Shown in pieces: positions 36,637 through 46,085 of a DNA stretch of 64,000 nt. Position 1 is the first letter of the stretch; each line of letters starts with the position of its first letter. Position numbers and translations under genes: made by a program. A model generated the notes under the pieces. It ran no database searches. It was not told where the DNA came from and was given only the letters and a program-made list of their open reading frames with translations. Source of the DNA: Methanobacterium sp. (GTDB lineage Archaea; Methanobacteriota; Methanobacteria; Methanobacteriales; Methanobacteriaceae); the NCBI GenBank assembly GCA_030017655.1, contig JASEIM010000005.1, positions 1-64,000 on the forward strand, given 5' to 3'.

Positions 36637-39012
36637 CTAAATGTCCTTAGAAGAAGCCTTATATAAAACAGGTTCAAGTTTATCAAGAGCCTTACTTACC
36701 TGCTTGTCGAATTCTACAAGTTTAGATGCCAATCCCCTAAAGTATGGGGCATAAACCTTATAATACATTAATCTATCCGGATCTATACTATTTTTTAGAA
36801 TTTCAGACCTGATTTCTCCCACTTTTTCTTGTATAGCAGGATACATTATATCATCAGGATATTCACCTAAAAATATACCATCTGCACCATTTTCAAATGC
36901 ATACAAAATATGTTTTGGCATTAAACGATTTATCGATGGTATTCTAATGATTCTAACTGATTCTGGATAGGATATTCTATTTATTCCAATATTATCGGCG
37001 GCCACATAACCAATATAATCTACAAAAGCAAGAATTCTTCTTTCACCATCTTTTTTGTCCTTTAGCATGCCTGAAATCATTGCAAATATTTGACTATCTG
37101 TTTGGCCCATTACTTCAACTGCTTCATTCTTACATTTTGAAATACATATTCCACAACCAGTGCAGGCAATAGGATCAACGGATATACGTTCATCATGCAT
37201 ATAAATAGCCTTATATTTACATGCTTTCACGCATTCGCCGCACATTTCACATTTATAATGATCAACTACGGCGATTGTAGGTTCTATCTCTAATCCGCCA
37301 TTCATTATCTCCGAAACTTTAGATGCAGCTGCATTTGCCTGAGACACACTATCTGTAATATCTTTTGGGCCCTGTGCAGTTCCACAAACATAAATTCCTT
37401 CAACATCAGTGGTTACCGGTTTTATCTTTGGATGTTTCTCTTTTACGAACAAATCTTCAGTAAGACCCACATTTAATTTCTCTGCAACTTTTAATGTTCC
37501 TTCCGATGGTTCCATTGCCTCTGATAAAACAACCATATCAGTTTCAATCTCTACTTGTTCACCGCGAAGAGTGTCTTCAACTCTTACAACTAGATTATCA
37601 CCGATCTTTGCTATATCTCCAGGACGCCCTCTTATCAGTTTAATTTCCTTAGATTGTACATGTCTGAAGTAATTTTCGTACATTCCAGGGGTTCTCATGT
37701 CTGTATAACAGATGATTATTTCAGTATCAGGATAATAGCGCCGGATAAAGTTTGCATGCTTTAACGCAACCATGCAGCAGACTTTTGAACAATATCTTTT
37801 TCCTTCAGGTTTTTCATCCCTGGAACCAGCACATTGAACCATTACCACTCTTCTTGGAATTTTACCATCTGATGGTTTGAGCAGTTTACCATTAGTAGGC
37901 CCATTAACGCCCATTATCCTTGCAAGCTCCATTTGAGTTATAACATCTTCATACCTTTCATATCCATATTCTGGACGTTTTTTAAGGTCAAATCCTTTAT
38001 GTCCTGTTGCTATAACTACTGATCCTACATTAAGAGGTATGATTTCACCTTTCATTTTAAGATTAATAGCTCTCATTGTACAGACTTTCTGACATTTTCC
38101 ACATTTAATACAATGTTTTTCATCAATCGTATAAACATCTGGAACTGATTGAGGAAATGGCTTATAAATCGCCTTTCTTAACATCAATTTTTCATTCCAT
38201 TCATTAGGAACATCGACAGGACAAACTTCAGCACAGTTACCGCATGCTATACATTTATCTTCATCAACAAAACTTGGTTTTCTTTCAACAAGCAAACTGA
38301 AGTTTCCAGCTTTTCTTTGGGAGGATTTAAGCTCTGCATTAGTGATTATAGTGATATTTTTATGCTGGACGGCTTCATTTATCAGCGGATTAAAAAGACA
38401 TAATGCACATTCTTCTGCAAGCTTTTCTGGGGAAAAAACCTTACCGATTTTTATCATGTTTCCCCCAACAGTTGGCTTTTCTTCAATTATGTGGACTTTA
38501 ATACCCTGTTTTGCCAGTGAAAGCGCTGCAGTTATTCCAGATATTCCTCCACCAATTACAGCTGCGCTTTTTTTTGTTTTTCTAACTATTGCATCCAGAG
38601 GTCTGGCATACTGGACCCTTTCAATGGCCGCATTTGTAAGGGATATTGCCTTTTCTGTTGCCTTATCCACGTCTGAATGCACCCATGAACACTGTTCCCT
38701 TATATTTGCCATCTCAAGCAGATATGGATTTAAGGGGGCAACATGATTTCTAAAGGTTTTTTCGTGGGTAATTGGTGAACATGCTGCAATTACCACCCTA
38801 TCTAATTCTTCCTCAAGTATAATGTCCCTTATATTCTTCTGACACTTTATAGAGCAAAGATTTTCAAATTCTTTCACCACTTTAGCATCTATTGAGGATT
38901 TAAGCCTCCCAATATCTACAGTGTCAGAAATGTTTCCCCCACATTTACATAGAAAAACTCCTATATCAATGCTGCTTTTTGGAGCGTATCTTGAAAAATG
39001 ACCGTTATTCAA
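36637..39012 (-). CDS. hdrA: HdrA-like flavoprotein with C-terminal MvhD-like domain lacking cysteines
   Basis: A 791-aa subunit of a heterodisulfide-reductase-type complex. N-terminal Cys-rich segment CKCGG (C22, C24) and CSPITHEKTF; FAD site VIGGGISG (152-159); RYCSKVCCMVALKHA. Ferredoxin motifs start at C254, C301, C588 and C617. Residues about 655-770 align with MvhD, but its FCCNWCSY, MCSGR and GCHPGDC equivalents read FVDYIGY, IPSIN and EYPDD, so no [2Fe-2S] cluster can form. It is last in hdrC-hdrB-hdrA. Role: electron transfer or bifurcation with an unknown partner, probably sulfur-linked. Confidence 0.9.
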   Translation of the reverse strand: MNNGHFSRYAPKSSIDIGVFLCKCGGNISDTVDIGRLKSSIDAKVVKEFENLCSIKCQKNIRDIILEEELDRVVIAACSPITHEKTFRNHVAPLNPYLLEMANIREQCSWVHSDVDKATEKAISLTNAAIERVQYARPLDAIVRKTKKSAAVIGGGISGITAALSLAKQGIKVHIIEEKPTVGGNMIKIGKVFSPEKLAEECALCLFNPLINEAVQHKNITIITNAELKSSQRKAGNFSLLVERKPSFVDEDKCIACGNCAEVCPVDVPNEWNEKLMLRKAIYKPFPQSVPDVYTIDEKHCIKCGKCQKVCTMRAINLKMKGEIIPLNVGSVVIATGHKGFDLKKRPEYGYERYEDVITQMELARIMGVNGPTNGKLLKPSDGKIPRRVVMVQCAGSRDEKPEGKRYCSKVCCMVALKHANFIRRYYPDTEIIICYTDMRTPGMYENYFRHVQSKEIKLIRGRPGDIAKIGDNLVVRVEDTLRGEQVEIETDMVVLSEAMEPSEGTLKVAEKLNVGLTEDLFVKEKHPKIKPVTTDVEGIYVCGTAQGPKDITDSVSQANAAASKVSEIMNGGLEIEPTIAVVDHYKCEMCGECVKACKYKAIYMHDERISVDPIACTGCGICISKCKNEAVEVMGQTDSQIFAMISGMLKDKKDGERRILAFVDYIGYVAADNIGINRISYPESVRIIRIPSINRLMPKHILYAFENGADGIFLGEYPDDIMYPAIQEKVGEIRSEILKNSIDPDRLMYYKVYAPYFRGLASKLVEFDKQVSKALDKLEPVLYKASSKDI

Positions 39013-39021
39013 TTTTATACC

Positions 39022-39969
39022 TCATAAACATGGATTAATCTGCTTTATTTCCTTTAAAATTCGTTCTACAGGAACTGTATGTGTTTGAACTCCTACAACA
39101 GTGTAAGGGTCAGCTCCAAGTGCAAGAGCCAAAAATTGAGAAATATTAAGGCATATAATATTAAATTCTACACCTAATGATTTTCCAATTACTTTTTGAT
39201 TTCTGTCAAACTGCAGCTGGCAGTTAGGACACATTAGAAGAAGAATATCAACCTCATTCTCCTTTAAACTTAAAAGTTTTTCGGCAGTTATAGAAAATGA
39301 TAACTCTTTATTCATATAACGCTGCCTGAAACCGTTACCACACGTACTGGTTTTACGATCATACCAGTCTACGGTTTCCACGCCACATGCTTTAGCAAGA
39401 GTTTCTAAAACCATTGGATCTCTTTCATTTCCAATTGTATCTTTTTGATGAACTTTACAGTAGTGACATGCATGATGTGCAGCCACTTTAAAGCTAGATA
39501 AATCTACTTCCACAAGATCCTGAATTTCATCTACCTTTTTATAAAGAATTTCAGTTGTATGGAATATATTATCCCTTGAATCTATATTTTCCAAATTATA
39601 TTTTAAATCAGAAAGCCCTGAATCTTCAAATATTTTGTTTACGCTATTTCTAATATGATCCTTTTTATTGAGGATATTTGCTGATTTTTTTAGTATTGCA
39701 TAACAGGTAGCGCACAATGTAGCAATATTTTCATGTCCTTCTTCTCTTGCAATTCCAAAATTTCTTGCTGATAGTGCAGTGGTTGAAAATTGGTCAAAAA
39801 GATCGGCATAATGCCCTAAACCAGTACAGCATGATTGTCTTTCGCTTATACTATATTCAATTCCCAGTTTATCAAATAGAAACTTTGTTGAGGATTCTAC
39901 ACCCGGATACTCAACATTTACAAGACAGCTTTTGAAGAGTAAAATCTTTTTATCTGGTATTTTCTTCAT
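39022..39969 (-). CDS. hdrB: HdrB-like subunit, second CCG motif altered
   Basis: A 315-aa subunit that in Hdr holds two noncubane [4Fe-4S] clusters at the disulfide site. The first set is intact (C15, C47, C48, C86, C89). The second has C168 or C171, then T209-C210 where two adjacent cysteines are expected, then C247 and C250. The loss may change or remove one cluster, so CoM-S-S-CoB may not be its substrate. Its start lies inside the end of hdrC (about 20-base overlap). Confidence 0.9.
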   Translation of the reverse strand: MKKIPDKKILLFKSCLVNVEYPGVESSTKFLFDKLGIEYSISERQSCCTGLGHYADLFDQFSTTALSARNFGIAREEGHENIATLCATCYAILKKSANILNKKDHIRNSVNKIFEDSGLSDLKYNLENIDSRDNIFHTTEILYKKVDEIQDLVEVDLSSFKVAAHHACHYCKVHQKDTIGNERDPMVLETLAKACGVETVDWYDRKTSTCGNGFRQRYMNKELSFSITAEKLLSLKENEVDILLLMCPNCQLQFDRNQKVIGKSLGVEFNIICLNISQFLALALGADPYTVVGVQTHTVPVERILKEIKQINPCL

Positions 39970-40555
39970 TTTTACATCGCCTTACCCTTTCTAGTCTTTT
40001 AGTAAACCCTGTCTTCTCCAAAATTTTGTTGATGTCACTTACATCTTTTTCTGCTAATAACAGGGATCCAAGACCCAGTTTTTCCCTTATATTATCCAGG
40101 TTAACCTTTAATTCAAGCCATTCCTTTCCATAATCCTTCAATAGATCCTCAGAAAAGTCATCAGGAATTGTTCCAAGTCCAAATTCAAGGAAATAATCAC
40201 CATATGCCGAAAAAGGGGCTATTTTAGGTTTTCCTCTTCCATGGTCAATTGCTTTTTGTCTTAAAATTTGATTTAATTCACATGGACTGTTATTTACCGG
40301 GCATACGCTGTGACAGGTGTAACAGTAAAAACAATTCCAGATTATATCATCTGTAATTAAATTTTCATCTTTATCCAGTACTCTTTTAACTATTTCTCTT
40401 GGATCGTAGTCTGTGTGTCTTGCTGCTGGACATACTGATGTACACATTCCACACTGAATACATTTAAGAAGTCCGAGATTTTCTGACGCTTTTAAGTCTT
40501 TAATAATGCTTTCTACAAGTTCAAAGGTATTTTCACCTATTTTAAGAGTATTCAT
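39950..40555 (-). CDS. hdrC: HdrC-like subunit, paralogue of 21.1-21.6 kb
   Basis: A 201-aa two-cluster ferredoxin-like subunit passing electrons between HdrA and HdrB. Motifs C32-C35-C38-C42 and C75-C78-C81-C85 occupy the same positions as in the copy at 21.1-21.6 kb. I start at ATG 40555 because GAGG precedes it, and the same arrangement is found in the other copy. It heads hdrC-hdrB-hdrA. A 78-base stretch (40196-40273) is identical to 21290-21367. Confidence 0.9.
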   Translation of the reverse strand: MNTLKIGENTFELVESIIKDLKASENLGLLKCIQCGMCTSVCPAARHTDYDPREIVKRVLDKDENLITDDIIWNCFYCYTCHSVCPVNNSPCELNQILRQKAIDHGRGKPKIAPFSAYGDYFLEFGLGTIPDDFSEDLLKDYGKEWLELKVNLDNIREKLGLGSLLLAEKDVSDINKILEKTGFTKRLERVRRCKNEENTR

Positions 40556-40695
40556 CTCTATTTTACCTCGCATGTAACTGTGACATTATAAAATTGAAAA
40601 TTTGATCTTATTATAATAGCCCCTTTAAGTATATAAATTAAAAACAAAAATCCAAATAAGGGTCTGTTTAGCCTTTAACATATCATATATCTATA

Positions 40696-40723
40696 ATTAC
40701 AATTGTTATATAACAATAGTTAT
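40696..40723. promoter_or_regulatory. paired palindromic operator, site j
   Basis: The same two abutting palindromes as site c, identical over 31 bases (40696-40726), 141 bases before the hdrC start. This is the right-most copy of the operator family in the window. Confidence 0.68.
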
Positions 40724-40795
40724 ATATACTTTGCCTTTAAAAGTTTTTCATTAACTTAAATCTAACAATTTAAAAAATAATAGAAATCCTAAGTA

Positions 40796-41608
40796 TCATT
40801 TGCTTTTTTTAATTATCTCTTTTAATTCATTAATTTCTGTCAGCATTTCCTGGCGCATATTTTCCATTTGAGATTTCATTTCTTCCAATGTTTTGTCAGA
40901 TTCCTCTTTAGTTTCTTTTTCAATCATAATAGAAGCCAATGAAGCCGTTAATAAACTCATAAAAAATACACCTGCAATCATTATAATTGCTCCAGTAATT
41001 CTACCTCCAACTGAATCTGGACTAATATCCCCATAACCTACAGTGGTAATTGTAACTATAACATACCATAAAGCATCATCAAAGCTGTCAACACTGCCAT
41101 TTGAGCCATGTTCAAGTAAAAAGAATGATACTGTTCCTGCTGCAAAAATAAATAAAAATATGACTGCACCATGAACAATTTGTGTTTTTCGAAGGAAATC
41201 CAGAATGTTTTTTTGACCTTTTCTAATAAGTACAAAAACCCTTGCAAGTCTTGCTAATCTCATGATCCTTATAAATCTAATAAGGCCTATATAATCAGAA
41301 GCAATTACAGCAAGGAAATCTACAGGTACCATAGCAACCATATCAACCCAATTTTTGCGTATATACTTTAATTTACTCTTTTCATTTCGTATTTTAATCA
41401 TGAACTCAAAAAATAATATAATACAAACAAAAAGGTCAAATTCTATTATTAGATTGCGTATAGACTGAGGCATGTCAATAAATGTCATTAAAATAATTAA
41501 AAACAGATCAGTTATAATCAGGACGATTATAATTGCCTCTATACTCTGCTTAACTTTGTCATCAACAGTATCTATGAACTTTAAATGATGCTTAATTTTT
41601 TGATTCAT
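40796..41608 (-). CDS. voltage-gated-type potassium channel
   Basis: A 270-aa channel with six hydrophobic segments. The fourth carries regularly spaced arginines (IRFIRIMRLARLARVFVLI near 105-123), the pore loop is followed by the selectivity filter TTVGYGDISP, and the C-terminal 50 residues form a charged coiled coil (KEESDKTLEEMKSQMENMRQ). Family: bacterial/archaeal KvAP-like ion transporter. It is separated from the hdr operon by 220 bases and from hemA by 35. Confidence 0.93.
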   Translation of the reverse strand: MNQKIKHHLKFIDTVDDKVKQSIEAIIIVLIITDLFLIILMTFIDMPQSIRNLIIEFDLFVCIILFFEFMIKIRNEKSKLKYIRKNWVDMVAMVPVDFLAVIASDYIGLIRFIRIMRLARLARVFVLIRKGQKNILDFLRKTQIVHGAVIFLFIFAAGTVSFFLLEHGSNGSVDSFDDALWYVIVTITTVGYGDISPDSVGGRITGAIIMIAGVFFMSLLTASLASIMIEKETKEESDKTLEEMKSQMENMRQEMLTEINELKEIIKKSK

Positions 41609-41643
41609 ATAATCAGTATATTTTTATTAATTAAAAAATAACA

Positions 41644-42846
41644 TTATTTACTTTTTTCTCTTGCAAAAAGGCACTCTGCAGTTTCAATCAATTTTTTATC
41701 ATCATTTTCCGCTGCATTTTTAATATTTCTTATAACATCAGAGAATATTTTATCAACAACTACATTTGTAAGGTCATCAATGATTTTCTCTTTACCGTTC
41801 ATGTCTCCAAGCATTCTAACTGCCTTTTCAGTTTCCTGTACCCTTATTTTCTCAGCATTTTGCCTTATATCAGAAATAAGAGATTCGACTTCAAGATGCT
41901 TCAATGATTTTTTTAAAAGTAACAATTCTTCCTCAATGATTTTTTCAGCTTCTTTAGCTTCAGATTCTCTCATTTTCCTATTTTTATCGGCTATACCCCT
42001 TAAATCATCTATATTAAATAATTTAATTCCTAATTCCTTAACATTTTCCTCAATATCCCTTGGATTTGCAATATCCACCATCACCATCTTATTACATTTT
42101 TGGGGGGAAACTGACTTCTTCACTTTTTCATAGGTTAAAATGTGGTGAGGCGCACCTGTAGCACTTATTATGACGTCTGCATCAGCCATAGCTTCATCGA
42201 GCCTGTCAAAATGTATTGCAGACCCTCCAAGTTCTCTTGCAAGACATGTTGCCCTATCATATGTTCTGTTCGCTACAACTATTGCTTTAAGGTGTTTTTC
42301 AACCAGTGCTTTTGCAACGAGAGTTCCCATTTTTCCCGCACCTATCACAAGGACTTTTTTGCATTTTAAATCCCCATGTACTGATTCTGCAAGTTCAACA
42401 GCAGCAGAACCTATAGAAATAGATCCTTTATTAATATTTGTCCTTTTTCTTACAGATTGACCAACATGAATGGCTTTTGTAAAAACGGTTTTTAAAATAT
42501 CCCCAGCATATCCTTCAGATAAACTTTTTTTCCGAGCATCCTTTATCTGCCCCAATATTTGATCTTCACCTATTATCATGGATTCTAATCCGCAAGAAAG
42601 CCTTAAAAGATGTCTAAGTGCATCGTCGTCAGTTTCTACTATAAAATTCTCAATATTAAAATCATCAAGATTACAATCATTCAAAATTAGATATAATTCA
42701 GACCGATTACATGTCTTTATCTCCAGATATTCCTGAATATGGTGATTATTAGAAATATCTTCAAATAATTTGTCCATTTCATGAGTGGACTTTTCTATTT
42801 TGCTGATATCGGCCGTAGTATGATCGATTCTGATATTTAGAATCAC
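41644..42846 (-). CDS. hemA: glutamyl-tRNA reductase
   Basis: Reduces Glu-tRNA to glutamate-1-semialdehyde, the first step of tetrapyrrole synthesis for F430, cobamides and siroheme. The 400 aa include the catalytic C46 in KTCNRSELY, the GESMIIGEDQILGQ-like segment, the NADPH loop VIGAGKMG and the C-terminal dimerisation helix. Downstream in the same direction from the siroheme dehydrogenase gene, with 58 bases between; probably one operon. Confidence 0.96.
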   Translation of the reverse strand: MILNIRIDHTTADISKIEKSTHEMDKLFEDISNNHHIQEYLEIKTCNRSELYLILNDCNLDDFNIENFIVETDDDALRHLLRLSCGLESMIIGEDQILGQIKDARKKSLSEGYAGDILKTVFTKAIHVGQSVRKRTNINKGSISIGSAAVELAESVHGDLKCKKVLVIGAGKMGTLVAKALVEKHLKAIVVANRTYDRATCLARELGGSAIHFDRLDEAMADADVIISATGAPHHILTYEKVKKSVSPQKCNKMVMVDIANPRDIEENVKELGIKLFNIDDLRGIADKNRKMRESEAKEAEKIIEEELLLLKKSLKHLEVESLISDIRQNAEKIRVQETEKAVRMLGDMNGKEKIIDDLTNVVVDKIFSDVIRNIKNAAENDDKKLIETAECLFAREKSK

Positions 42847-42904
42847 ATTATCCCCTCAAATATTATATAGAGACTCCAAAAACCAGGAATTTACAGCGAA
42901 AAAT

Positions 42905-43519
42905 CTAAAGATCTAATTTTTGTCTGACATGCTTTTTGGCATCCTCAATGTTTCCCGCTTTTATATATTCCCCTATGATTTCATCATTTAGAACTTCATA
43001 TAGATAAGTTCTACGTTTTTTTTGATCTTCAATTTTTTCTTTTAAAATATTCCTCGTAAAATCCTGAATTTCCAGCTGCATGATATCTTCAAGAGTTATT
43101 ATCTTTTGTATCCTTTTCCGTAACTCTTTTGCCATAAGAGGGCTCTTTCCACCTGTAAAAATGGATATTTGGACATCCCCTATAGAAAATGACGATGGAA
43201 CAATCAGATTACCATTATCAGGAAAATCTGCCCGATTCAGAAGTTTATCTTTAGCAAGCTCAGCAACATGATCATTCAATTCCTGGTTATTTGTAGCCAC
43301 TATCACAATATCTGACCAATCTACCCATTTTTTAACTTCCTCTTGAGGCTTAGAAATTACTCCAAGCTCAATAAGATCTTTTGAAATATTTCTTCCAATT
43401 ATTACAACATTTGCTCCGGCTTCTGCAAATCTTCTGGCCCTTCTATCTCCAACTTCCCCTGCACCCACAATTAAAACATTCTTATTATTCATTTGCAGGA
43501 TTAGAAGTGTCCAGCCCAT
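42905..43519 (-). CDS. precorrin-2 dehydrogenase/sirohydrochlorin ferrochelatase (CysG N-terminal-like)
   Basis: A 204-aa Met8p-like NAD-dependent enzyme that oxidises precorrin-2 to sirohydrochlorin. The Rossmann loop VGAGEVGDRRARRF is near residues 18-31; NRADFPDNGNLIVPSSF and SIFTGGKSPLMAKELRKRI are family segments. The start may be the M at residue 10 or 1. It sits just upstream of hemA in a tetrapyrrole operon serving F430, cobamide or siroheme. Confidence 0.93.
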   Translation of the reverse strand: MGWTLLILQMNNKNVLIVGAGEVGDRRARRFAEAGANVVIIGRNISKDLIELGVISKPQEEVKKWVDWSDIVIVATNNQELNDHVAELAKDKLLNRADFPDNGNLIVPSSFSIGDVQISIFTGGKSPLMAKELRKRIQKIITLEDIMQLEIQDFTRNILKEKIEDQKKRRTYLYEVLNDEIIGEYIKAGNIEDAKKHVRQKLDL

Positions 43520-43628
43520 TTTAAAGCTCCATTGTTTATAAATTATTGAAATACTTGTTATTAAAAATATAATGATTTTAAAATATAAAAATAAAGCTAA
43601 TAATAGCTTTTATATTGATTTATGAAAT

Positions 43629-44108
<480 letters not shown>

Positions 44109-44119
44109 TTTATTCCTCC

Positions 44120-44339
44120 AAAAAATCTTTGATTTTTTGTGGTCCCAAAACCTTTGGTTTTGAAGACCTCCAAATTTTTCAAAATTGAAAATTTTGAACC
44201 GACAAAAACTTCGTTTTTGTCAGTTCGATTTGGGTTTCGAAAAAATCTGTCAAAATTCAGAGAATTTTGACGCACGAGAAACTGATTTTCTCTGCCCCAA
44301 ACATGAAATGTTCGAAGGCAACAAAAATCAAAGATTTTT
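44120..44339. repeat. short-hairpin array B
   Basis: Eight small inverted repeats in about 220 bases between atwA and the marker-9-like gene: for example AAAAAATC/GATTTTTT (44120-44138), CAAAACC/GGTTTTG (44146-44162), CAAAATT/AATTTTG (44180-44196), GACAAAAAC/GTTTTTGTC (44201-44221), GTCAAAATTC/GAATTTTGAC (44249-44271), GAGAAA/TTTCTC (44276-44292), AACAT/ATGTT (44300-44312) and AAAAATC/GATTTTT (44323-44339). Seven of eight have three-base loops (TTT, TTC, GAA, AGA, AAA). Related to arrays A and C. Confidence 0.66.
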
Positions 44340-44403
44340 TTTATGCTTCGATTTTTCTCAACTCCGAATTACTTAAATAACTGTAAATGACTGAAGATGA
44401 GTC

Positions 44404-45999
44404 TTATTCTTCAGTAAGCATCTTTTTTTTCTCTGTAGGTGTGAGATCTTCTACTATAGACTCTGGATCTCCTTCTTTTAAGATTTTCCCCCCTCTCATA
44501 AGGGCTGCCCTATCACAAACATCAAGTACAAAATCCATGTCATGTGATATTATAAGGAAAGTCTGGTTTAATTCGTCTCTCGCCTTTCTTATGGAATCTG
44601 TGACCTGGACTCTTGTTATTGGGTCCATTGTTCCTGTAGGTTCATCAAGAATTACTATATTTGGCTCTTTAATTAGAACCTGAGCTAAAGCTACTCTATG
44701 ACGTTCTCCACCACTTAGTTCATCAGGATATTTAGTTAAAAGACTTTCAGCATATTCTTCATCAAAACCAACCGCTCTAAGTACGTATATTGCTTTCATT
44801 TTTGCAAATTCTGCAGGCAATTCTAAACTTATTGCCTCAGTTAAATTTCCCAGAACAGTTCTATGAGGATAAAGACTGTATTCTTGATGAAGAATGCCTA
44901 AATAAGGCTTAATTCTTCCTCTTCCAAACGGACCGGATTCTGTCATATCCACCCAATCATCCCCAAGTTTTACAACTATATCACCAGTACTTGGTTCTGT
45001 TAATCCATAAAGAATTCTTGAAAGAGTTGTTTTACCAGCTCCACTTAAACCAACAATACCAAAAATCTCTCCTTCATCAACTAAAAGGTCTATGCCATCC
45101 ACAGCTTTCACTACACCCCGTTCTATGGAGTAATAATGCTTTTTGACATTGTTCATCTTGATCATTGGCCCTCCTGTCTGATAATCATTTCTTTTTTCAG
45201 GAAGAGGTACCTGATCTAAGAATCTTTTTACAACAGATTCTGGATCTCCTTCATCAATAACTTCGCCTTTTTCTAACCAAATTACATAATCTGAAAGTTT
45301 TCTCATAACTTCTGGCCAGTGAGAAGTAATGATCATTGTTGTGCCTTTTTCTTTTACACCTTCTAGCAGTGCCTGATGTATAAGCTCTGCAGTTTTAGGA
45401 TCAAGAGTACCCGTAGGTTCATCTGCTAAAAAAATCATAGGTTCTTTTGCTATTTGTCTTGCTAGAACCACCCTTTGCTTTTCCCCACCACTCAAATCTC
45501 TTGCAATGTGAGTTATCCTATGGGTCATCTGGGTCATTTCAAGAAGATCTATAGCCATATACATACTTTCTTCTTCATCATGATGGTCAATTGACTTTAA
45601 AACGTTGTCAATTACGCTGTCATCTTCATAGAGGGCAAATGTCCGTTGAAGCATGATAGAAATCCTTCTTCTAATTGCAGCAAATGTTTTTCTATCTGTA
45701 TTCCAGAGATCAACACGTTTTGCTTCGAATTCCCCCCCACATGCACATTTCTGTCCTACTTTTGATGGGGCGTCAACTAAAACACATTCTGGACATATTG
45801 CAATATTATAAATTACTTTACCATTATCTGGCTTGTATTCCTTCATTCCACGGAGCATATTTATTAGTACGGATTTCCCAGCGCCGCTTCTACCTAAAAT
45901 ACCAAGTACACTGCCTTCATTTATGGTTATATTCAAATTTTTTAAAACAGCTACGTCATTAAATGTTTTAGTGACATTTTCTAATTCTATAAAAGACAT
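44404..45999 (-). CDS. atwA: methyl-coenzyme M reductase system component A2 (AtwA)
   Basis: Soluble double ABC ATPase needed for ATP-dependent activation of methyl-CoM reductase. The 531 aa have two nucleotide-binding domains: Walker A GRSGAGKS (36-43) and GLSGAGKT in the second half, with signatures LSGGEKQR and LSGGERHR and Walker B FLADEPTGTLD and ILDEPTGTMD. An insertion in the first domain carries C69, C72, C85 and C87, a probable metal site typical of AtwA. GGTGA precedes the ATG. Confidence 0.95.
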   Translation of the reverse strand: MSFIELENVTKTFNDVAVLKNLNITINEGSVLGILGRSGAGKSVLINMLRGMKEYKPDNGKVIYNIAICPECVLVDAPSKVGQKCACGGEFEAKRVDLWNTDRKTFAAIRRRISIMLQRTFALYEDDSVIDNVLKSIDHHDEEESMYMAIDLLEMTQMTHRITHIARDLSGGEKQRVVLARQIAKEPMIFLADEPTGTLDPKTAELIHQALLEGVKEKGTTMIITSHWPEVMRKLSDYVIWLEKGEVIDEGDPESVVKRFLDQVPLPEKRNDYQTGGPMIKMNNVKKHYYSIERGVVKAVDGIDLLVDEGEIFGIVGLSGAGKTTLSRILYGLTEPSTGDIVVKLGDDWVDMTESGPFGRGRIKPYLGILHQEYSLYPHRTVLGNLTEAISLELPAEFAKMKAIYVLRAVGFDEEYAESLLTKYPDELSGGERHRVALAQVLIKEPNIVILDEPTGTMDPITRVQVTDSIRKARDELNQTFLIISHDMDFVLDVCDRAALMRGGKILKEGDPESIVEDLTPTEKKKMLTEE

Positions 46000-46085
46000 T
46001 AAATCACCCTTGGAATTATTTTGAAATAAATATATTATAATTATATATGTTCGTGACCTTTATATTAAAAATTTTTATAAATAAT

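Noticed and set aside
36637..39012. Calling the HdrA C-terminus a working MvhD electron acceptor
   Set aside because: All cysteines that would bind the [2Fe-2S] cluster are absent.
44120..44339. Hairpin array considered as a CRISPR or as terminators
   Set aside because: No uniform repeat/spacer structure, stems differ in sequence, and no T-run follows each hairpin.
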